A stretch of 64,000 nucleotides of DNA from assembly GCA_021739695.1 (NCBI GenBank), contig JAIPBM010000012.1:1-64000 (forward strand), read 5' to 3'. Within the stretch, counting starts at the first letter, position 1, and the number at the start of each line of letters is the position of its first letter. Positions 41,272-50,007 of the stretch are shown in pieces. The DNA is from Flavobacteriales bacterium. GTDB lineage: Bacteria; Bacteroidota; Bacteroidia; UBA10329. The notes under the pieces were generated by a model that saw only the letters and a list, made by a program, of their open reading frames with translations, searched no databases and was not told where the DNA came from. Made by a program: the position numbers and the translations under genes.

Positions 41272-44200
41272 GTGATAAATAGAAATTTGAAGCAGTACTA
41301 TTGGAATGCCAGTATTCTGACCGTTGTTCTTTGGCTATGTGGTCAAAGTATCTACGGTCAATCGTATGACTTCCAAACGTTCACAGTTGAGAATGGCCTT
41401 GCGCAATCTCAAGTACTCTGCTTGCATCAGACCAACACAGGAGAGCTTTGGATCGGCACTAATCAAGGTGGCATCAACTGTTACAACGGCACGAATTTCA
41501 AGTATATCTCAACTGAAAACGGGCTTTCAGATAACGTGGTTTACGCGATCAACGAGCTGGGCGACCGTATTTTGGCAGGAACCAATAATGGACTTAGCAT
41601 TATTGAAGGAACTGGCATCTCCATCCTTAACACGGAAAACGGTCTGCCACATGCAGGAGTTGTAAGTATTCTAGTTTCCAGCAAGAATGAGATCTGGTTG
41701 GGAACAGGAAAAGGCGTGGCCAAACTGGAAGGTGATTCCATTAAAGTTGTTGAACTGGATCCTGACCTTTCACAATCCACCATCATGAGTATCCGCGAGG
41801 GCCAAGATGGTTCCATATGGTTTGCAACGGTTCAAAACGGTGTGTTTCGGTGGAACGGAAAGGACATTCTCAATATAACCACCGATGACGGATTGGACCA
41901 CAACTATGTTTTTGACGTGATGCCGATCAACAAGTTTGAAACCTGGATTTTCGGTTACAAAGGCTTGTACCGTCTTTCAGGGCAAGAACTAAAACGCGAA
42001 TATGCTGGAAGTCTTATCTCCGAGCACAGCATCTTTTACGGATACACGAACGACAAGGCAGGCAATGTTTGGATCGGAACAAGTAATGGCGTTCTTAAAT
42101 ACGCGAATGGCAAATTCAAACTGTTCAATAAAGAAAGCGGGCTTGTTAACAACAATATCTGGAAGCTACTTCAGGACCGTGAGGGAAATCTTTGGTTCGG
42201 TTCAAAATCTAACGGAGTTTCGAAACTGAACAGCGAACGATTCAAGATCTACAGTACTGAAAATGACTTAAAAGACCCAAGAGTTGGCGCTGTATTTCGT
42301 TCGAAGACAGGTCAGTTCTGGTTAGGAACACACCAAGGTGTTGCTGTTTGGAATGGCAATGATCGTCTCTTTTTCGAACAAAAAGACGGGTTGATATCTG
42401 AGGTGGTAAGAGACATAGACGAAGGCCCTGAAGGCACTATTTACATCGCCACTGATTATGGTTTCAATACCTATAAAGACGGTCTGCTTGTGTCGTATGA
42501 GCAAACAGAAAAAAACCTGAACGGTTGTCATGACGTATTTGTGGATGGAAATGACGTTTGGTTCGGGACCGCAGGAGGGGTTGCCAAATTTGAAAACGGA
42601 ACGCTTATTCGACCGTCAAACTCAGGTCAATTCGATTCATTGGTGTTCGATGCTGTTCGACACGAGAATGATCTATGGTTTGCATACGAACATGGCGTTC
42701 TCAAATATGACGGTCACACGTTTGTGAATCTCAAGGCTAAAGACGGCTTTTTTGACGGAAGGACACGAAGCGTTGCCGTTGGCCCAACAGGAAATCTTTT
42801 CTTCGGAACTAACAAGGGAATCTATATGTATAATGGCGACTCTTGCATTAACATCAGTGTCGATCAAGGCCTAATTTCCGAAGCTGTTTATTCCTTGAAC
42901 TTTGACGCCAAGGGCAGCCTTTGGGTTGGACAGTCTAAAGGTCTTTGCCGAATTTATTTTGACGATAAAGGCAATCCCACTGATGTGATCCGTTACGGAA
43001 AGGCGCAAGGATTTATGGGTTTGGAGTGCAGCGGAAATTCCATTTGGACCGATGAGGACGGAACGGTTTGGATCGGTGCGACCAACGGGCTGGTTGAGTA
43101 CGATCCAACACAAGACAAGGGGCTTTTCTTCAAACCAAAAACACGGATAACGGCTGTCAAGGTATTCTCACAGGAAACCGATTGGAGCCAGTACACCGAT
43201 TCTATTTCCCTTTCCGGAATCCCTTTCAATCCTGAAATTCCGTATGCCAAAAACACACTGAAGTTTGAGTATTCTGGTGTCAGCCTCACCGTGCCGATTT
43301 CCATGAACTACAGTTATATGCTAGAAGGATATGATGAGGATTGGTCGAAGATCACGAACAACAGCGAGGCCACATATACCAACCTGTCGCCAGGCGATTA
43401 TACCTTCATGGTGAGGGCAGGTTTTGGAGACGAACTTTGGGAAAATGAACCTATCAGTGTTTCATTTACGGTGCTTCCTCCGTTCTATCTCACCACGTGG
43501 TTCTTTCTGTTTTGCGCTCTGGTAGCCAGCGCAATCGCGTACTCCTATTTCGCAATTCAACGTGTCAACCGGAAGATCACAAAGCAAAACCTCGAAATTG
43601 AATTACAAAAAGATGTAATTCAGAAGAAAAATCGGGAGATGATCGATAGCATCAACTATGCAAGTACCATCCAATCCGCAACACTTCCTACAATCGAGCA
43701 ATGGAGTAAGCTTCTGCCAGATTCGTTTGTCCTTTTTAAGCCAAAGGATATTGTGAGTGGCGATTTCTATTGGTTATCTGAGCGAGGCGATAACGTATTC
43801 TTCTCCGCTGTTGATTGCACGGGTCATGGTGTTCCTGGTGCATTAATGAGCATCGTTGGCTACAACGGATTGAACCAAGCCATTAGTGAATACCGCCTTT
43901 CTGAGCCAGCGGCCATCTTAAAACATTTGAGCACAAGTGTCAACGAGTCATTGCGGAAATCGGAACATGATAATTATGTGAAGGACGGGATGGACATTGC
44001 GTTGTGTAAACTGAACCGCAATAGCATGAAATTGGAGTTCGCGAGTGCATTCAACCCGCTATTGATCATTCGAAATGGAACAGAGATTCTCATCAAAGGA
44101 GACCGAATTGCCATTGGAAGCATGGATACGGAAGAACGTCCGTTCCAAAATCATCTTGTTCAACTTGAAAAAGGCGATTGTATTTACATCTATTCTGATG

Positions 44201-44388
44201 GATATGCCGATCAATTCGGTGGTGAATTGGGAAAGAAGTTAAAGACCACTGTCATGCGGAAGAAAATTCTAGAGATCAGTTCGCTTCCGATGGAATTGCA
44301 AAAAACTGAATTGGAAAAGTATCTTATCGAATGGCAGGGCTCATACGATCAAGTGGATGACATCTGCGTCATTGGCGTGCGGATTTAA
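41272..44388 (+). CDS. Propeller-sensor protein with SpoIIE-type PP2C phosphatase output
   Basis: 1038 residues starting at GTG; no ATG fits the signal peptide (ILTVVLWLCGQSIYGQ). Residues ~30-620 hold about a dozen two-component-regulator propeller motifs such as GELWIGTNQGGINCYNG and REGNLWFGSKSNGVSKL. A Y_Y_Y domain follows (YSYMLEGYDEDWSKITNNSE, ~675-740), then one transmembrane helix (WFFLFCALVASAIAYSYF, ~742-762), a short coiled coil, and a cytoplasmic SpoIIE/PP2C domain (DSFVLFKPKDIVSGDFYW; AVDCTGHGVPGALMSIVG; IYSDGYADQFGG; QVDDICVIGVRI). The metal Asp residues of the phosphatase are present. It senses an outside ligand and dephosphorylates a Ser/Thr protein, likely an anti-anti-sigma or similar regulator. 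No histidine kinase domain is present. An inverted repeat surrounds the GTG. Confidence 0.9.
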   Translation: MINRNLKQYYWNASILTVVLWLCGQSIYGQSYDFQTFTVENGLAQSQVLCLHQTNTGELWIGTNQGGINCYNGTNFKYISTENGLSDNVVYAINELGDRILAGTNNGLSIIEGTGISILNTENGLPHAGVVSILVSSKNEIWLGTGKGVAKLEGDSIKVVELDPDLSQSTIMSIREGQDGSIWFATVQNGVFRWNGKDILNITTDDGLDHNYVFDVMPINKFETWIFGYKGLYRLSGQELKREYAGSLISEHSIFYGYTNDKAGNVWIGTSNGVLKYANGKFKLFNKESGLVNNNIWKLLQDREGNLWFGSKSNGVSKLNSERFKIYSTENDLKDPRVGAVFRSKTGQFWLGTHQGVAVWNGNDRLFFEQKDGLISEVVRDIDEGPEGTIYIATDYGFNTYKDGLLVSYEQTEKNLNGCHDVFVDGNDVWFGTAGGVAKFENGTLIRPSNSGQFDSLVFDAVRHENDLWFAYEHGVLKYDGHTFVNLKAKDGFFDGRTRSVAVGPTGNLFFGTNKGIYMYNGDSCINISVDQGLISEAVYSLNFDAKGSLWVGQSKGLCRIYFDDKGNPTDVIRYGKAQGFMGLECSGNSIWTDEDGTVWIGATNGLVEYDPTQDKGLFFKPKTRITAVKVFSQETDWSQYTDSISLSGIPFNPEIPYAKNTLKFEYSGVSLTVPISMNYSYMLEGYDEDWSKITNNSEATYTNLSPGDYTFMVRAGFGDELWENEPISVSFTVLPPFYLTTWFFLFCALVASAIAYSYFAIQRVNRKITKQNLEIELQKDVIQKKNREMIDSINYASTIQSATLPTIEQWSKLLPDSFVLFKPKDIVSGDFYWLSERGDNVFFSAVDCTGHGVPGALMSIVGYNGLNQAISEYRLSEPAAILKHLSTSVNESLRKSEHDNYVKDGMDIALCKLNRNSMKLEFASAFNPLLIIRNGTEILIKGDRIAIGSMDTEERPFQNHLVQLEKGDCIYIYSDGYADQFGGELGKKLKTTVMRKKILEISSLPMELQKTELEKYLIEWQGSYDQVDDICVIGVRI

Positions 44389-44391
44389 CCT

Positions 44392-45636
44392 TCACTCAAC
44401 CAACAGTTGAGTTACAAACTGATCTGTTTCCTCCACAAATTCATGATAATACTCGCCTGTTCCAGGACCAGAAAATCCAGTGTGGATTCTTCGCACCTTT
44501 CCTTTTCTGTCCAAAAAAATTCCTGTCGGAAATGAAAGCACCTGATTGAGCATGGGCAGTTTTTGACTCGCTTCTGTCTTACTCGCTTTTCCCGCAAGCA
44601 AAATCTCGTACGGCACATTGAAATGTTCCTTGAGTCGCGCAAGCGAGCGAATGTTCGTTTCCTCGTTATCGCTCTTTTCAAAAGCGAGGGAAATCACTTC
44701 CAGACCTTGCTGATGAAACTTGTTGTAAAGCGACACGAGGTAAGCGGTTTCGTCCATACAATTTGGGCACCAACTTCCCATTATTTGCACAATCACCACT
44801 TTGCCTTTATACCTGTCATCATCCAAGCTTACTGTTTCTCCCTGCATGTTTCGGAACGAGAATTCCAAACCAGAATAACCCGGTTTAATGAAAGTGAGAG
44901 ACGTTGGATCTGGCAGTTCATAGGTATCATCCCACGTTCCAACCCAGTTCTCTTGCCAATGTATTCCTGACCAAAAATCACCATCGATCTTGTTGCCATC
45001 TATTCGTGCTTTGAAAAGGAAAACGTGTGATCCGTCAAAACAGGAAAGCAAAAGACTGTCTCCAGAAATATTGCCATCCAAATAGCGATAATCGCCCGTT
45101 GTGGTCAGAAATGTTCCGAAAGCCCTATCTCCATCCTGTTCAAAAATGCCCAAGGCCAAGTATTCATTATCGCTTCCGGGACTGAATTCCACGCGCCACT
45201 TGCCAGTAGGATCAGCAATTGGCGGTTTAGATATTTTGAATCTACTTTCGAATTTCTTGGAGGCTACGAACGGAATGCGATAATCGTCTTTTCGCGAATA
45301 ATCGAAATAATTGCCAAGGATGTGCTCTCCATCGTATTTCCCGATCAAAGCCGTGTTGAAAATGGGCAATCTGATAAAAACGCTGTCGTTTTTCGTTTCG
45401 AACTGATCGGCCAGAATCCGTTCTTTACCGTTGATGGCATAGAACTGTAGCTTTCCTTTTTCGTCAACAATCTCTGCCTGAAATGGCACTTGTTCTTCGC
45501 CAATATCAAGTGTAAACCGCCAAGTTCCTGCAATTGGCAATGATTTCTTCTCTTCAGAACAACCTAGGAAAAGGATGAGTCCTAAAGAGAAGAGGATCAA
45601 TCTCTCAAATTTCAATGAATTCGCTTTCGATGGCAT
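44392..45636 (-). CDS. Thioredoxin-fold (TlpA/ResA-like) lipoprotein with N-terminal extension
   Basis: 414 residues. The signal ends LFLGCSEEK (lipobox Cys 26). Residues ~30-245 form a beta-rich extension, probably two related repeats (IAGTWRFTLDIGEEQVPFQA; PTGKWRVEFSPGSDNEYL). The C-terminal ~165 residues are an AhpC/TlpA-type domain with active-site C290-P-N-C293 (VQIMGSWCPNCMDET) and a cis-Pro site near SFPTGIFLDRKG. Such proteins reduce disulfides of cytochrome c apoproteins or other envelope proteins. The start could be a TTG at 45615, which removes most of the 32-base overlap with the upstream gene. The two adjacent lipoproteins are co-transcribed. Confidence 0.88.
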   Translation of the reverse strand: MPSKANSLKFERLILFSLGLILFLGCSEEKKSLPIAGTWRFTLDIGEEQVPFQAEIVDEKGKLQFYAINGKERILADQFETKNDSVFIRLPIFNTALIGKYDGEHILGNYFDYSRKDDYRIPFVASKKFESRFKISKPPIADPTGKWRVEFSPGSDNEYLALGIFEQDGDRAFGTFLTTTGDYRYLDGNISGDSLLLSCFDGSHVFLFKARIDGNKIDGDFWSGIHWQENWVGTWDDTYELPDPTSLTFIKPGYSGLEFSFRNMQGETVSLDDDRYKGKVVIVQIMGSWCPNCMDETAYLVSLYNKFHQQGLEVISLAFEKSDNEETNIRSLARLKEHFNVPYEILLAGKASKTEASQKLPMLNQVLSFPTGIFLDRKGKVRRIHTGFSGPGTGEYYHEFVEETDQFVTQLLVE

Positions 45637-46159
45637 ACTCAGAATCGAAAAGCAACGTGACAGAAAGTTTTCCTTTCATCATGTATCCTTCTCCAGTTGT
45701 GAAGAATAGACTTTGATCAGAGCTGTAAAGGAAGTTCTCCGTCCTTCTATCAACCGTTAGTTGCAAGCACTGTTTTGTGTCCTTATCGATGGTCACAACC
45801 ACATTTTTCACGGGAATCTGGTCGTTCTCTGTCTTGTATGTTATCACATACATCCGCTCCAACGAAATGGTATCTACTTTGAATTCTCCTCGCCATGCAG
45901 GTCGGTTGATGTCAGATTCTACGAACGCATCGAATTCCTCATCCCAATCTACATCTCCGCGCTCTATGATGTGCGTGTGACCATCTTTTGTGATGTGCTT
46001 ACGCACCCACTGACCTCTACTTTTGAAATTCGTTATCTGCTTGGTAATGAAAGAAGGCAGATCGTAATAATTACGTTGGTTTTCATAATACACCTCCGAA
46101 GGATCCTTAGAACAGGAACACATCAACATGACCAGAGATATGTAAAGCAATCGATTCAA
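45605..46159 (-). CDS. Lipoprotein of unknown function, upstream of the TlpA-like gene
   Basis: 184 residues. Signal MNRLLYISLVMLMCSCSKD with lipobox Cys 16. The mature chain is acidic and beta-rich, with a central WDEEFDAFVESDINRPAWRG and a repeated strand pattern (VYVITYKTENDQIPVKNVVVT-like). No enzyme motif. Its last 32 bases overlap the start of the TlpA-like gene in a different frame, and its start is ten bases from the ALDH stop, so it is between two leftward units. A role with its redox partner is likely, as the pair is coupled. I cannot name a family. Confidence 0.75.
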   Translation of the reverse strand: MNRLLYISLVMLMCSCSKDPSEVYYENQRNYYDLPSFITKQITNFKSRGQWVRKHITKDGHTHIIERGDVDWDEEFDAFVESDINRPAWRGEFKVDTISLERMYVITYKTENDQIPVKNVVVTIDKDTKQCLQLTVDRRTENFLYSSDQSLFFTTGEGYMMKGKLSVTLLFDSEYAIESEFIEI

Positions 46160-46168
46160 ACAGCGCGA

Positions 46169-47728
46169 TTAGAAATCAAACTTTATTCCCTGTGCCAAAG
46201 GCAATTGGGTACTATAATTAATGGTGTTGGTCTGTCTTCTCATGTAAACTTTCCATGCATCTGAACCCGATTCGCGACCTCCGCCAGTTTCCTTCTCACC
46301 TCCAAACGCTCCTCCGATCTCGGCACCAGATGTACCGATATTCACGTTTGCAATACCGCAATCAGAACCAACACAACTCAAAAACAATTCTGCCTGACGC
46401 ATGTTCGTGGTCATAATTGCAGAAGACAATCCTTGATCAACCCCATTCTGTAAAGCAATTGCCTCGTCAATATCGCTATACTTAAGCAAATACAGAATAG
46501 GCGCGAAGGTTTCTTGCTGAACGATCTGAAAATGATTTTTTGCTTCCGCGATGGCAGGCTTCACATAACAGCCGCTTTCGTATCCTTCTCCCTGCAGAAC
46601 ACCTCCTTCAACCACCATGTTGCCACCTTCTGCTTTCACTTGTTCCAAAGCCTTCAGGTAAGTCTCCACAGATTGCTTATCGATAAGAGGACCAACGTGA
46701 TTGTGTTGATCCAATGGATTACCTATTCGAAGCTGTCCGTAAGCTTTTACCAAACTTGCTTTAACTTCTTCGTACACACTTTCGTGAATAATAAGTCTCC
46801 TAGTACTTGTGCAACGCTGACCGCAAGTACCAACGGCTCCGAAAAGAGCACCTATAATGGAAATGTTCAGATCGGCATTTTCAGTAATAATGACTGCGTT
46901 GTTTCCGCCCAACTCCAGCAATGTCTTACCCAATCGTGAACCAACAGCAACCGCCACTTTTTTGCCCATACGTATAGAGCCTGTGGCAGAAATAAGCGGA
47001 ACGCGTTTATCATTGGTCATCAACTCGCCTACGGTATAGTCTCCTTGAACAACACAGCTAACACCTTCGGGAACTTGGTTCTTCTTAAATACTTCTTTAA
47101 TGATGTTCTGACATGCAACACCAGACAAAGGCGCTTTTTCTGACGGTTTCCAAATACAAACATCACCGCAAACCCAAGCCAACATGGCATTCCAACTCCA
47201 AACGGCCACTGGAAAGTTGAACGCGGAAATGACTCCTACAACTCCTAATGGATGGTACTGCTCGTACATTCTGTGCAAGGGTCGCTCAGAGTGCATGGTC
47301 AATCCATAAAGTTGGCGTGATAGTCCAACCGCAAAGTCGCAGATGTCGATCATCTCCTGTACTTCGCCCAAACCTTCTTGCAAGCTTTTTCCCATTTCAT
47401 AGGAAACCAATTTACCAAGCGGTTCTTTCTTTTCACGAAGCGCCTCACCAACCTGACGAACAATTTCGCCACGCTTAGGTGCTGGCCACATGCGCCATTC
47501 TTTAAATGCAGCTTCTGCTTTAGAAACTACCAGATTGTAATCGTTGCTGGTGCATGAACCGACTGAAGCAATAAGATTTCCATCAACCGGTGAATAAGAA
47601 TCGATAGCGGCACCTTCTCCTTTATAATCGACCAGACCAGTAGATGCAGCTGGATTCAACTCCTTGATATTGAGATCCTTCAGTACCTCTCCTATATCTG
47701 TTCTCATATCTAGCAATACCTCTGACAT
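46169..47728 (-). CDS. Aldehyde dehydrogenase of the ALDH7 (antiquitin) family
   Basis: 519 residues, typical of ALDH7. Catalytic set: N171 (ISAFNFPVAVWSW), K194 (CIWKPSEKAPL), E272 (LLELGGNNAVI) and C306 in GTCGQRCTSTRR, the ALDH7 signature. The family oxidises alpha-aminoadipic semialdehyde/piperideine-6-carboxylate and other aldehydes with NAD in the cytoplasm, as a step of lysine breakdown. The nucleotide loop reads SATGSIRMGKKVA. No other lysine-degradation gene is near, so substrate is inferred from family only. An exact -7 box lies 23 bases upstream of the ATG. Confidence 0.92.
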   Translation of the reverse strand: MSEVLLDMRTDIGEVLKDLNIKELNPAASTGLVDYKGEGAAIDSYSPVDGNLIASVGSCTSNDYNLVVSKAEAAFKEWRMWPAPKRGEIVRQVGEALREKKEPLGKLVSYEMGKSLQEGLGEVQEMIDICDFAVGLSRQLYGLTMHSERPLHRMYEQYHPLGVVGVISAFNFPVAVWSWNAMLAWVCGDVCIWKPSEKAPLSGVACQNIIKEVFKKNQVPEGVSCVVQGDYTVGELMTNDKRVPLISATGSIRMGKKVAVAVGSRLGKTLLELGGNNAVIITENADLNISIIGALFGAVGTCGQRCTSTRRLIIHESVYEEVKASLVKAYGQLRIGNPLDQHNHVGPLIDKQSVETYLKALEQVKAEGGNMVVEGGVLQGEGYESGCYVKPAIAEAKNHFQIVQQETFAPILYLLKYSDIDEAIALQNGVDQGLSSAIMTTNMRQAELFLSCVGSDCGIANVNIGTSGAEIGGAFGGEKETGGGRESGSDAWKVYMRRQTNTINYSTQLPLAQGIKFDF

Positions 47729-47751
47729 ATGCGTTACATTATTGGTTGTGG

Positions 47752-47759
47752 CAAAGGTA
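47752..47759 (-). promoter_or_regulatory. -7 box of the ALDH7 gene
   Basis: TACCTTTG on the minus strand is an exact TAnnTTTG match, 23 bases before the ATG at 47728. TTTG lies about 26 bases further upstream as a possible -33 element. Confidence 0.6.
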
Positions 47760-47794
47760 ACAAATAAGGATGCCTTAAGTTCTTACAAACAAAT

Positions 47795-47833
47795 ACCCCC
47801 ACCGAGTCAGCCGAAGCGTCATGCGATGGGGGT
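47795..47833 (-). terminator. Possible terminator between the PAS gene and the ALDH7 gene
   Basis: ACCCCCA (47795-47801) pairs with TGGGGGT (47827-47833) across a 25-base loop, and on the minus strand the stem is followed by ATTTGTTTG. The loop is long, so an alternative is a structured leader; the ALDH promoter lies just downstream. Confidence 0.35.
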
Positions 47834-47922
47834 GAAACCAGGAATTGGAACTGTAGACCAAAGTTACGACATCGTTTGGATATTTCACCATCAACGAGAT
47901 TTTTTTTTCGATGAATGAGTGA

Positions 47923-48321
47923 TTACGTCCTTTTAAAGGTAAATGCTAAAATGTTCTCTAAACCGTTTTCGAGCGAGATCCGCTTGCTAAAAGTGGTGAC
48001 ATCAATGGGTACTCCTGAAGAATTGATAAATCGATAATCGACCATCTCAACGTCTCTTAATACCGTGACGCGAGCATGAGACTTTAAAACATCCTGAAAA
48101 TCATCCTGATGAAAGTAATCGTATGCCGAATTGCCCACGAGTTCCTTCTCTGTGTAGCCGCAAAATGCCACAACGGATGGTGAAACGCGAACGTACAAAG
48201 CTTGCTTATCATGAATGGAAACTATCGCAAATTCCGCATCGCATGTTTCTAAAAAGCTTAATGCCTCGCTGTAGGAATTGCTCTTAAAAAAGTCTTGCTC
48301 CAGCTGTTTAAATCGGTTCAT
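47923..48321 (-). CDS. Orphan PAS domain protein
   Basis: 132 residues from the ATG at 48321 (MNRFKQLEQ); the frame continues 19 codons upstream, but those residues look untranslated. A single PAS domain fills the chain: EFAIVSIHDKQALYVRVSPS, then VVAFCGYTEKELVGNSAYDY, then FHQDDFQDVLKSHARVT and YRFINSSGVPIDV. Such a domain binds a small ligand or another protein. There is no kinase, cyclase or DNA-binding output, so it must act with a separate protein, as single-domain PAS proteins do. Cys residues lie at the start of the fold (TCDAEF). It is the last gene before the PIN-PhoH gene on the opposite strand. Confidence 0.82.
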   Translation of the reverse strand: MNRFKQLEQDFFKSNSYSEALSFLETCDAEFAIVSIHDKQALYVRVSPSVVAFCGYTEKELVGNSAYDYFHQDDFQDVLKSHARVTVLRDVEMVDYRFINSSGVPIDVTTFSKRISLENGLENILAFTFKRT

Positions 48322-48450
48322 ACTATTAGGGGTCAATCGGTTACAAGGTACTCCACATTTCTGTGTTGAAAAAATCAAAATTCGATAACGTTAATGCCCG
48401 CAGAACACACGTTCAAAACTGTAAATTTCCAACAACTAGAGTGATTAGAA

Positions 48451-49785
48451 ATGGCAAAAAAGCAAGAGGTCAGAAAGATATTTGTATTGGACACTTCGGT
48501 GATCATTTACGATCACAACGCGATCACTCAATTTGATGAGCACGATGTGGCCATTCCGATCACGGTTTTAGAAGAACTCGACAATTTCAAAAAGGGAAAC
48601 GACAGTAAGAATTTTGCTGCGCGAGAGTTCATAAGAGAGCTTGATGTATTGGCTGGGACGAAGACATTGCAGCAGTGGATTCCTATCAATGGTTCGAAAA
48701 AAGGGTCCTTCAAGGTTATTATGACCGGCAAGAATGACGTTGATGCTAATAAGGTCTTTGGCGAAACCAAAGCAGACCACAGGATTTTGAATGCTGCTTT
48801 GGCGGTTCAATCTGAGCATCCGGATAGAAAAGTGATTCTTGTAAGTAAGGACATCAACTTGAGGTTGAAGGCCAAATCGTTGAATCTGAATGCCGAAGAT
48901 TACGAAACGGGCAAGATCAAGGATGTGAGCATGCTTTATAAAGGGGAAACCTCGGTAGAAGGCATCGAATCTTCTGTCATTAATGACCTATACCAGGAAG
49001 GAACCTGCGAGCCAGCCACAGTTGGACTGAAAGACGCTCCATACAATCATTATTACATTCTTAAAAACGGGAAGAAATCTGCTTTGGTCCATAATAATCC
49101 AGAGACAGGCCTGCTGCACCGCATCGAAAAAACCACTGCTTATGGTATTCGCCCATTGAATGCCGAACAGGTTTTTGCGCTCCATGCCATTCTCGACCCG
49201 AACATCAAACTGGTAACCTTACAAGGTGTGGCCGGAACAGGAAAAACGCTTTTGGCGCTTGCCGGAGCCATGGAACAGAAAAAGGATTTCCGCCAGATCT
49301 ATTTGGCCCGTCCAATCGTACCATTAAGCAATCGGGATATTGGTTTTCTGCCAGGAGACATCAAGAGTAAAATAAACCCTTACATGGAGCCGCTTTGGGA
49401 TAACCTCAAGTTCATTCAGAGTCAATTTCCAGAAAAGGGAAAAGAGGCCAAACAGATTCAACTGATGGTAGAAACCGAAAAGTTGATGATCACTCCTCTA
49501 GCATACATACGCGGAAGAAGTTTGAGCAACATCTTCTTCATTATTGATGAAGCGCAAAATCTAACTCCTCACGAAGTAAAAACAATTATTACTCGTGCTG
49601 GAGAAAACACCAAGATCATTTTTACAGGCGACATCTTTCAGATAGACACTCCGTATTTGGACACGCAAAGTAACGGTCTATCCTATCTCATTGAGAAGGT
49701 GAAAGGCAATAGACTCTGCGCACACGTTACGCTGGAAAAAGGCGAACGGTCTGAACTAGCAAACTTGGCAAACGAACTTCTGTAG
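48451..49785 (+). CDS. PIN-PhoH family ATPase (YlaK-like)
   Basis: 444 residues. N-terminal PIN nuclease domain (~8-150) with acidic residues D14 (FVLDTSVI), E41/E42 (VLEELDNF), D109 (KADHRILNA) and D134 (SKDINLRLK). C-terminal PhoH ATPase (~235-440) has P-loop GVAGTGKT (259-266), Walker B IDEAQNLTPHE and a downstream TGD (IIFTGDIFQID). PIN-PhoH proteins act as RNA helicase plus ribonuclease in mycobacteria. The Walker A, B and PIN acidic set are all present, so activity is expected. It stands alone and its -7 region (TAAATTTC) is a one-mismatch candidate. Confidence 0.92.
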   Translation: MAKKQEVRKIFVLDTSVIIYDHNAITQFDEHDVAIPITVLEELDNFKKGNDSKNFAAREFIRELDVLAGTKTLQQWIPINGSKKGSFKVIMTGKNDVDANKVFGETKADHRILNAALAVQSEHPDRKVILVSKDINLRLKAKSLNLNAEDYETGKIKDVSMLYKGETSVEGIESSVINDLYQEGTCEPATVGLKDAPYNHYYILKNGKKSALVHNNPETGLLHRIEKTTAYGIRPLNAEQVFALHAILDPNIKLVTLQGVAGTGKTLLALAGAMEQKKDFRQIYLARPIVPLSNRDIGFLPGDIKSKINPYMEPLWDNLKFIQSQFPEKGKEAKQIQLMVETEKLMITPLAYIRGRSLSNIFFIIDEAQNLTPHEVKTIITRAGENTKIIFTGDIFQIDTPYLDTQSNGLSYLIEKVKGNRLCAHVTLEKGERSELANLANELL

Positions 49786-50007
49786 GTCATTCAGGTCTAG
49801 CTCAACGAGCTAATAGTTGAAGCATCCGAAGCTATTTCAGCTTCCATCTTGTTCATTTTGTATGCCATTGCAGATGGTCATAAATCTGCTTTGCCCCGTT
49901 AGCGTAAAGGCGTAATTTCGCGGGCTTACATGACAGGTTGACCGAACACCATACCAAGGAATGGTTGTTGCTAAAAGCTCGGTCATTCAAAAAGGAATTC
50001 AGACACA

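Noticed and set aside
47729-47922. Possible riboswitch in the leader of the ALDH7 gene
   Set aside because: The hairpin lies upstream of the exact -7 box, so it is not in the ALDH7 transcript as predicted.
49797-49844. Two small stem-loops after the PhoH gene (TAGCTC/GAGCTA and GAAGCT/AGCTTC)
   Set aside because: Six-base stems with weak following T-content; too little to call a terminator or riboswitch.
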